Shown here piece after piece: positions 15,333 through 20,762 of a stretch of DNA of 31,150 bases (its first letter is position 1; every line of letters starts with the position of its first letter). Position numbers and translations under genes: made by a program. The notes under the pieces are model-generated. The model ran no database searches. It was not told where the DNA came from and was given only the letters and a program-made list of their open reading frames with translations. Source of the stretch: DASQFY01 sp036397815 (GTDB taxonomy: Bacteria > Chloroflexota > Limnocylindria > QHBO01); NCBI GenBank assembly GCA_036397815.1, contig DASWIE010000094.1:1-31150 (forward strand), in the 5' to 3' direction.

Positions 15333-15377
15333 ACCAGCTCGTCCTGCTGGGAAAGAAGGACCGACCTCCATCGGTCC
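15333..15377 (+). promoter_or_regulatory. Two adjacent hairpins upstream of the DUF2330 gene
   Basis: CCAGC/GCTGG (15333-15349, 7-base loop) is followed by a perfect 7-base stem GGACCGA/TCGGTCC (15358-15377, 6-base loop). They lie in the 89-base gap before the DUF2330 gene, about 9 bases ahead of its ribosome binding site. They may terminate the upstream transcript or act in the leader. No T-tract is present. Confidence 0.45.
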
Positions 15378-15398
15378 AACGCCCGGGAGGACCCGCTC

Positions 15399-16466
15399 AT
15401 GCGTCGCCTGATCTCGATCATCATCGCATCGGTCGCGCTGGTGCTGACCGCCGCCCCTGCGCTCGCCTGTGGCGGGCTCATCGGTCCAAACGGCGCCGTC
15501 AACCTGCTGCGCACGACCACCTTCGCCGGCTACCACGACGGCGTCGAGCACTACGTCACCGCCTTCCAGTTCGCCGGCGGCGGGGGCGCCTTCGGCAGCA
15601 TCACCCCGCTGCCCGGCATCCCGACCAACGTCGAGCGCGGCGGCGACTGGACGCTCCAGCGCCTGGTCATCGAGACCACCCCGCAGGAGCAGAGCGCCGG
15701 ATTCTTACTCGGCGCCCGTGCCGCGTCAGCCGACAGCGCTGAAGTGCTGCTGGAAACCCGCATCGACGCGCTCGACATCACCATCCTGCGCGGTGGCGGC
15801 GACGAGGTGGGCGTCTGGGCCAAGGAGAACGGCTTCCGCCTGCCGCCCGATGCTCCAGAGGTGCTCGACTTCTACGCCGAGCGCTCGCCGATCTTCATGG
15901 CCGCCAGCTTTGACGCCGATGCCGCCGCCGAGCGCGGTCAGGCCGTCGGCGACGGTACGCCCGTGCACCTGACCATCCCGACCGATAACCCGTGGGTGCC
16001 GCTTCGCATCCTGGGGCTGGGCAAGGGCGCGGCCGAGACGGTCGAGGCGGACGTCTTCCTGCTGACCGATGACCGGCCGGCGATGCTGCCCAACCCGTCC
16101 GACCTGCTCGCCAACTCGGGGCTCGCCCTCGACCACAGCGCGGCGGCGAGCGCCCAGCTGCTGGCCGATCTGCGCTCCGACGAGGGGATGGAGTGGATTC
16201 CCGATCGGGCGTGGCTGAGCAAGATCCGGATCGACGTCACGGCGGCGACCCTGCGCTACGACCTGGCTATCGACGTCAGCGGTGCGGGGACGCCGTCGTT
16301 GCAGGACGCGGGCTTCAAGCCTTTTGGCCCGCTGCCCGCGCCGCCGGCCACCACCGGGATCTGGATCCTGCTGCTGGCCTCTGTGCTGGCGCTACCCGTT
16401 GGCGGCGTCCTGCTCCTGACCGCAGCCGCTCGCGGTGGTGGGGCTCGACCCCTCGCCGGCGGCTGA
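15399..16466 (+). CDS. DUF2330 family secreted, C-terminally anchored protein
   Basis: 355-residue protein with an N-terminal signal sequence (MRRLISIIIASVALVLTAAP, cleavage likely after ALA at the Cys-Gly-Gly) and one C-terminal transmembrane helix (about 317-340), so most of it lies outside the membrane. The start CGG-L-I-G-P-N-G-A and the later W-T-L-Q-R-L-V-I and D-N-P-W-V-P-L-R-I-L segments match the DUF2330 pattern. The function of the family is unknown. GGGAGGA lies 7-13 bases before ATG 15399. Its stop overlaps the cupredoxin start by one base (TGATG), so the two are probably co-translated and may act together at the cell surface. Confidence 0.88.
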   Translation: MRRLISIIIASVALVLTAAPALACGGLIGPNGAVNLLRTTTFAGYHDGVEHYVTAFQFAGGGGAFGSITPLPGIPTNVERGGDWTLQRLVIETTPQEQSAGFLLGARAASADSAEVLLETRIDALDITILRGGGDEVGVWAKENGFRLPPDAPEVLDFYAERSPIFMAASFDADAAAERGQAVGDGTPVHLTIPTDNPWVPLRILGLGKGAAETVEADVFLLTDDRPAMLPNPSDLLANSGLALDHSAAASAQLLADLRSDEGMEWIPDRAWLSKIRIDVTAATLRYDLAIDVSGAGTPSLQDAGFKPFGPLPAPPATTGIWILLLASVLALPVGGVLLLTAAARGGGARPLAGG

Positions 16467-16873
16467 TGCGCCGACCATCAGCCGCGCTCCTGGCCCTGCT
16501 GCTTCTGCTGGCGGGGCTGGGAGCCGGCTGTGGCGATGGGTCGGAGCCCCTCCGGGTCGAGATCCGGATCCACTACTCGCATTTCGAGCCGGTCGCGTTC
16601 AGCGTGCCGCACGGCGTGCTGGTCACCCTCGTGCTCATCAATGAGGATCCGATCGACCACGAGTTCCTGATCGGTGACGAGGCTTTCCACGAGCGGCACC
16701 GGAACGGCACCGAGGCGCAGCATGGCGCGCGGCCGAACGAGGTCTCGATCGCCGCGCTGACGACCGTCGAGACGACCCTCGTCTTCGACGCGCCAGGGAC
16801 GACCGTGCGCTACATCTGTCACCTGCCGAGCCACGAGGCCTACGGGATGGTGGGGACCCTGACCGTCACCTGA
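16466..16873 (+). CDS. Cupredoxin (blue-copper) lipoprotein
   Basis: 135-residue lipoprotein. The signal peptide ends in lipobox L-G-A-G-C (Cys about 22), followed by a single cupredoxin domain. Type-1 copper ligands are visible: His in PIDHEFLIGDE, then Cys-His-Leu-Pro-Ser-His-Glu-Ala-Tyr-Gly-Met giving C-x4-H-x4-M. It probably carries electrons or binds copper on the outer face of the membrane. A one-base overlap with DUF2330 shows coupling. The 3' end is 28 bases from the convergent VIT gene; a GCAGCC/GGCTGC hairpin (16896-16910) lies between and over that gene's stop codon. Confidence 0.88.
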   Translation: MRRPSAALLALLLLLAGLGAGCGDGSEPLRVEIRIHYSHFEPVAFSVPHGVLVTLVLINEDPIDHEFLIGDEAFHERHRNGTEAQHGARPNEVSIAALTTVETTLVFDAPGTTVRYICHLPSHEAYGMVGTLTVT

Positions 16874-16895
16874 GGGAGCCGCGGCAGCCCAGCCA

Positions 16896-16910
16896 GCAGC
16901 CTCAGGCTGC
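16896..16910. terminator. Hairpin at the convergent cupredoxin/VIT ends
   Basis: Perfect 6-base stem GCAGCC/GGCTGC with a 3-base loop. The loop is the stop codon of the minus-strand VIT gene. It could act in both directions, but no T-run follows, so termination is only a suggestion. Confidence 0.35.
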
Positions 16911-17714
16911 GACGGACGGTACGCCCAGCAGGCCGGGCAGCAGGTTGCCGAAGAAGAAGCCGGCGACGCCGGCCACGGCGCCCAGCAGCAGGATCTCGAG
17001 GCCTGACCGCAGCCAGTTGCGCCGTGTCCAGCGCGACTTGACGACGCCGATGGCGAACAGCACCACCGCCGTGGCCAGGAGCGCACCCCAGAACCCTGCG
17101 CCACGGCCCAGCAGCAGGTAGGGGACGATCGGCACCAGGGCCCCCAGCCCGAAGGCGCCCCCCATGATCAGGGCACCCTGCAGGGGCGATCCTTCGGCGT
17201 GCTCGCCGGTCAGCCCCAGCTCCTTTTCGACCATCGTCTTGAGGAGCACGTCGGGGTGCTGCGCGAGCAGCGTGGCGACCGATGATGCCTGCTCGAGCGG
17301 CAGGCCATCCTCCTCGAGCATGTACGCCATCTCCGCCTGGGCCTCGCCCGGCCGCTGCAGGACCTCGTCGCGCTCACCCACGATCTGCGCTTCGAAGATC
17401 TCGCGCTGGCTCTTGCTGCTCATGAACTCACCCGCGGCCATACTGAAGACACCGGCCAGCCCGGAGGCGATCCCGGCGATCAGCACCGCGATCCTGTTGT
17501 CCCCGGAGGCGCCCGCAACGGTGCTAACCACCGCGAGCGTGCTGACCAGCCCGTCTTGGGCGCCGAAGATCGCCTCGCGAATCTCTCCGAGGAGGCTCGC
17601 CTTGCGACGCTCCTCGGCAAGGTGGGTGCGGATCCACTCACGATCGAACTCGTGCGCGGCGAGGTCGGCCCGCGCCTCCTCGTCACCCATCTCCACCGCG
17701 CGTCGCTCGTCCAT
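16902..17714 (-). CDS. VIT1/CCC1 family transporter (iron/manganese)
   Basis: 270-residue membrane protein. The motif EIREAIFGAQDGLVSTLAVV (first transmembrane helix, F-G-A-x-D-G-L-V-S) is diagnostic for VIT/CCC1 carriers, which move Fe2+ or Mn2+ out of the cytosol. A second helix and SMAAGEFMSSKSQREI follow, then a charged metal-binding-domain-like loop (about 105-170, E-rich: EIFEAQIVGERDEVLQ), and three C-terminal hydrophobic segments. A cytosolic N-terminal extension of about 40 residues is present. On the minus strand TAGCAT lies 6 bases before the ATG, consistent with a leaderless start. It is divergent from the DUF4349 gene. Confidence 0.92.
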   Translation of the reverse strand: MDERRAVEMGDEEARADLAAHEFDREWIRTHLAEERRKASLLGEIREAIFGAQDGLVSTLAVVSTVAGASGDNRIAVLIAGIASGLAGVFSMAAGEFMSSKSQREIFEAQIVGERDEVLQRPGEAQAEMAYMLEEDGLPLEQASSVATLLAQHPDVLLKTMVEKELGLTGEHAEGSPLQGALIMGGAFGLGALVPIVPYLLLGRGAGFWGALLATAVVLFAIGVVKSRWTRRNWLRSGLEILLLGAVAGVAGFFFGNLLPGLLGVPSVAA

Positions 17715-17810
17715 GTCCTGATGCTAGCGGAGCGTCGCAGCCGCCGGGTGGAACGCTTTGAACGGCTGCGGCGTCCGGGTGGTAGTTAGTTTCACAGGGA
17801 GGGAACCACG
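17715..17810. promoter_or_regulatory. Divergent VIT/DUF4349 intergenic region with hairpin
   Basis: It contains the minus-strand -10 TAGCAT (plus coordinates 17721-17726), an 8-base inverted repeat CGCAGCCG/CGGCTGCG (17736-17743 and 17763-17770), and a Shine-Dalgarno GGGAGGGA shortly before GTG 17811. No clear plus-strand promoter is seen. Confidence 0.45.
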
Positions 17811-18758
17811 GTGCAGCCCAGCATCCCGCCCCGCACCCGGCGACACGCCACGGCCGCGATCACGATAGGTCTTCTCGCGCTGGTCATGGCCTTCGTCCTG
17901 GCCGCCTGCGGCCCCGGCTCGGCCGCTGCCCCCACCTTCCAGAACGCCGGCGACGACCTCGCGGCTGGTGAGGCGGCGCAGGATCCGGCGGCCAGCGCGG
18001 CCGGTGGACCCCAGGCGTTTGCCCCCGGCGCCTCCTCGCCGCCAGTCCCATTCGCCGCCCTGGCCGACCGTCAGATCATCAAGACCGGCGAGGTGATCGT
18101 CGAGGTCGACAACGTCGCCGCGGCGCTCGGTCGGGTCCGGGCGATGACCGGTCAGCTGGGCGGCTACGTGGGTGGCTCACAGGCCGGCACGCTCGAGGAC
18201 TCGGCGACGCTGACCCTGCGCATCCCGGCCGATCGGTTCGAGGAGGCCTTGGCGCAGCTGCATGAGCTGGACGGCAAGGTCCTCTCCGAGTCAACGCGCG
18301 AGGAGGACGTGACCTCGGCCATCGTCGACCTCGAGGCGCGCATCGCCAACCTCGAGGCGTCGGAGCTCCAGTACCGAGCCCTGGTCGAGCGCGCACAGGC
18401 GATCGACGACATCCTGGCGGTGCAGACCCGGCTCGACAGCGTGCGTGGGGAGATCGAACAGCTCAGCGCCCAGCACGAGCAGCTGAGCGGCCTGGCCGGC
18501 ATGTCGACGCTGACCGTGACCCTCACTCCGTCGCCGACTCCGGTCGTGGAGCAGGCGACCGAGGACTGGGATCCAGGCGCGACCCTCGAGAACGCGGTGG
18601 CCGCCCTGGTCGGTTTCGGTCAGGGAGCGACGGACGTCCTCATCTGGCTGGGGATCGTGGGACTGCCGCTGCTGGTGGCGGTCGGCGTCCTGGCACTGGT
18701 CGCTGGTCGCGTGCTCCCGTTGGCGCGACGCCGCCTGCCGGCACCGCCGGTCGAGTAG
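17811..18758 (+). CDS. DUF4349 domain lipoprotein
   Basis: 315-residue surface protein. Its signal sequence ends in a lipobox-like L-A-A-C (Cys about 33). A low-complexity Ala/Gly linker follows, then the DUF4349 domain from about residue 85: RQIIKTGEVIVEVDNVAAAL, GGYVGGSQAG, TLTLRIPADRFEEALAQL and SESTREEDVTSAIVDLEARI. A coiled-coil segment (about 180-225) and a final C-terminal transmembrane helix (about 278-303) complete it. GTG 17811 has GGGAGGGA about 7 bases upstream. Function is unknown. The coiled coil and two membrane anchors suggest an envelope structural or sensing role. It is convergent with bioY. Confidence 0.88.
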   Translation: MQPSIPPRTRRHATAAITIGLLALVMAFVLAACGPGSAAAPTFQNAGDDLAAGEAAQDPAASAAGGPQAFAPGASSPPVPFAALADRQIIKTGEVIVEVDNVAAALGRVRAMTGQLGGYVGGSQAGTLEDSATLTLRIPADRFEEALAQLHELDGKVLSESTREEDVTSAIVDLEARIANLEASELQYRALVERAQAIDDILAVQTRLDSVRGEIEQLSAQHEQLSGLAGMSTLTVTLTPSPTPVVEQATEDWDPGATLENAVAALVGFGQGATDVLIWLGIVGLPLLVAVGVLALVAGRVLPLARRRLPAPPVE

Positions 18759-18790
18759 CCGGGCGAGCCGCGGCGCGGTCGCTCAGTCGC

Positions 18791-19447
18791 TCAGTCGCCG
18801 TCCGGCGGGCCGTCGCGCGCAGGGTCGCGCCGGCCGACCGCGCGCCATGCGAGCGGCAGCAGGGCGGCCGCGACGAGCACCTTGAACGCGTCCCACGGCA
18901 CGAAGACGATCGCTCCGTTCCAGATGGCGTCGGCGGGCGTCATCTGGAGCACGAGAGCGAGCACCGGCACGCCAATGGCGTAGATCAGGAGGCTGCCAAC
19001 AACCATCAGGGCCGCGGTTGAGGCCGGCGAGCGGTCCCACCCGCGCTCCGCCAGGCGGCCGACCAGCGCGGCGGCGAGCACGAACGCGACCAGGTAGCCA
19101 CCCGTATAGCCCAGCAGCTGGTCGATGCCGTGCGCGCCGTCGGAGAAGACCGGGCCGCCGGCGATCCCGATCAGGAGGTAGAGCAGCATGCTCGCCGCTC
19201 CGAGACGCCAGCCGAGGGCGGTGCCGACCAGCAGCACGGCCGCGGTCTGGCCGGTGTACGGCACTTCCGTCCATGGCATCTTGAATGAGAGCTGGGCCGA
19301 CAATGCCGTCAGGGCCGCGCCGCCGGCGACGAGCACGACGGCGCGCAGCAGCCTGCCGGCCAGGTCAGATCCCGGGGCCGGGATAACGACGTCAGCCAGG
19401 GTGGCGGCCGGTGGCCTGCGGACGAGGATGTCGGTGGGCGTCGTCAT
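18791..19447 (-). CDS. bioY: Biotin transporter substrate-binding protein BioY
   Basis: 218-residue S component of an ECF-type biotin importer, with about six transmembrane segments. The family signatures are visible: QLSFKMPWTEVPYTGQTAAV, LGAASMLLYLLIGIAGGPVF and LLGYTGGYLVAF. ATG 19447 is chosen because GAGGAGAG lies just upstream and the protein then begins about 30 residues before the first helix; longer in-frame starts reach into the carA promoter region. No bioM/bioN (ECF A and T) genes are adjacent, so it would rely on shared energising modules or work alone. No BirA operator is recognisable upstream. Confidence 0.92.
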   Translation of the reverse strand: MTTPTDILVRRPPAATLADVVIPAPGSDLAGRLLRAVVLVAGGAALTALSAQLSFKMPWTEVPYTGQTAAVLLVGTALGWRLGAASMLLYLLIGIAGGPVFSDGAHGIDQLLGYTGGYLVAFVLAAALVGRLAERGWDRSPASTAALMVVGSLLIYAIGVPVLALVLQMTPADAIWNGAIVFVPWDAFKVLVAAALLPLAWRAVGRRDPARDGPPDGD

Positions 19448-19530
19448 GTGTCTCTCCTCTGAGCGCTCCTCCTCCCTCCGACGCGGATGGTAGCGCGCTG
19501 CCCGGGCGCCGGCGACGGCGGTGGATGCGC

Positions 19531-19536
19531 TAGACT
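19531..19536 (+). promoter_or_regulatory. -10 box of the carAB promoter
   Basis: TAGACT, placing transcription start near 19543, immediately before the PyrR-type stem-loop. No strong -35 element is visible. Confidence 0.55.
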
Positions 19537-19544
19537 CGGCGCGG

Positions 19545-19578
19545 TCCTTTAAGGCCGGCACAGTGATGCCGGAAAGGA
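19545..19578 (+). ncRNA. PyrR-binding RNA stem-loop in the carA leader
   Basis: A 34-base element folds as a 6-pair lower stem (TCCTTT 19545-19550 with AAAGGA 19573-19578), a purine bulge AAGG on the 5' side (19551-19554), a 6-pair upper stem (CCGGCA with TGCCGG) and hexaloop CAGTGA (19561-19566). The Bacillus PyrR binding loop is established as a stem with a purine-rich internal bulge and terminal hexaloop CNGNGA, and this matches exactly. The 3' arm is also the Shine-Dalgarno sequence (AAGGAG, 19574-19579) for GTG 19587. PyrR-UMP binding should therefore block carA translation, as described for mycobacterial pyr leaders. Confidence 0.85.
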
Positions 19579-19586
19579 GCTCGTCC

Positions 19587-20762
19587 GTGCAGACCCTCTC
19601 CCAACAGCGACGATCGACGCCAACCGCCATTGAGCGGCCGGCGTCGTTTTCGTCTACTGGCCTGCTTGCCCTGGAGGGAGGTACGCTGCATCGCGGGCGC
19701 CTGCGTGGCGCGAGCGTCGCCGTCGAGGGCGACCTGATCTTCACCACGGCCGCCACCGGCTGGGGCGAGATCCTGACCGATCCGTCGTACGCCGGCCAGA
19801 TCGTTGTACTCACCCACCCGATGGCGGGGAGCTACCGGATCGACCCGGCCGAGCTCGAGTCCGATCGCGTCCAGGCTCGAGGCCTGGTGGTCACCCGGCT
19901 GATCACTCCACCGGCCGGGCCGGGCAGCACCCTGGAAGAGCTCCTGGTCGACGCGGCGATTCCCGCGCTGGAAGGGGTCGACACCCGAGCGTTGACCTTG
20001 GAGCTGCGGCGCGGGGCGGCACGACGGGCCGTGATCAGGCCAACCGACCCCACCGCGGACCAGGCAGCGGGGGACCGCGCGGCGGTCGCCGCCGCGCAGG
20101 AAAGCCCGGCATGGGAGAGCGTCGACCACGTCGCCGCCGTCGCAAGCCGCCGGCCGTACTTCGTCGCGCCGACTGGCGAGCTGCGCGGCCGCGCGGTCCT
20201 CGTCGACTATGGGGTCAAGCGATCGCTGCTGCGCGCGCTCGCTGAACGCGGGCTGGCGCTCACGGTGCTGCCGTACGACGCCACGCCCGCCGACGTGCTG
20301 GCGGAGGACCCTGCGCTGGTGATCCTGTCGCCCGGTCCCGGCGACCCGGCGCGCATGTCGCCGCAGATCGCGACGGTGCGAGCGCTGGCGGACGTGGCGC
20401 TCGCCGGCGGACCGGCGATCCTCGGCGTCTGCCTGGGCCATCAGCTGCTCGCCCTGGCCGCCCACGCACCGACGCGGCGCCTGGCGGTTGGGCACCACGG
20501 CGGCAACCACGCCGTGCTCGAGCTGGAGAGCGGCCGGGTCGACATCGGCGCCCACAATCACGAGGTCGCCGTGCTCGACGCACCGGAGCTTGCCGCGGCC
20601 GGCTACCGGGTCAGCCACCGTGACCTGAACGACGGCACGGTCGAGGGCCTGCGCCACGTGTCGGGCCGGATCGCATCGGTCCAATTCCATCCCGAGGGCG
20701 CGCCTGGCCCAATCGATGCAGCTCGCATCTTCGACGCCGCCGCGCACTCGGTCGGAGCATGA
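19587..20762 (+). CDS. carA: Carbamoyl-phosphate synthase small (glutaminase) subunit
   Basis: It supplies ammonia from glutamine to CarB for carbamoyl phosphate, the entry to pyrimidine and arginine synthesis. 391 residues from GTG 19587, chosen because AAGGAG lies 7 bases upstream. The CarA core begins about residue 25 (LLALEGGTLHRGRL), so there is a 20-25 residue N-terminal extension whose codons contain a terminator-like hairpin. Signatures: TGWGEILTDPSYAGQ, VDTRALT, the GATase class I nucleophile elbow GVCLGHQ, HNHEVAV, and QFHPEGAPGP carrying the catalytic His and Glu. The stop overlaps the carB start (ATGA). Confidence 0.95.
   Translation: MQTLSQQRRSTPTAIERPASFSSTGLLALEGGTLHRGRLRGASVAVEGDLIFTTAATGWGEILTDPSYAGQIVVLTHPMAGSYRIDPAELESDRVQARGLVVTRLITPPAGPGSTLEELLVDAAIPALEGVDTRALTLELRRGAARRAVIRPTDPTADQAAGDRAAVAAAQESPAWESVDHVAAVASRRPYFVAPTGELRGRAVLVDYGVKRSLLRALAERGLALTVLPYDATPADVLAEDPALVILSPGPGDPARMSPQIATVRALADVALAGGPAILGVCLGHQLLALAAHAPTRRLAVGHHGGNHAVLELESGRVDIGAHNHEVAVLDAPELAAAGYRVSHRDLNDGTVEGLRHVSGRIASVQFHPEGAPGPIDAARIFDAAAHSVGA
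19615..19650 (+). terminator. Terminator-like hairpin within the first codons of carA
   Basis: Seven-pair stem CGACGCC (19615-19621) with GGCGTCG (19640-19646), a 2x2 internal loop, then CCGC/GCGG (19624-19627 with 19634-19637) and a 6-base loop, followed at once by TTTT (19647-19650). It has intrinsic terminator form but lies in frame inside the carA extension. Translating ribosomes would prevent folding, and blocked initiation would let it form, giving attenuation coupled to PyrR binding. Confidence 0.7.

Noticed and set aside
18759..18795. Short tandem CGCTCAGT copies and a GC palindrome at the DUF4349/bioY junction
   Set aside because: Too short to support a function; probably local duplication over the bioY stop codon.
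19448..19530. Biotin operator or riboswitch between bioY and carA
   Set aside because: No BirA-type interrupted palindrome and no recognisable riboswitch core are visible on the minus strand.
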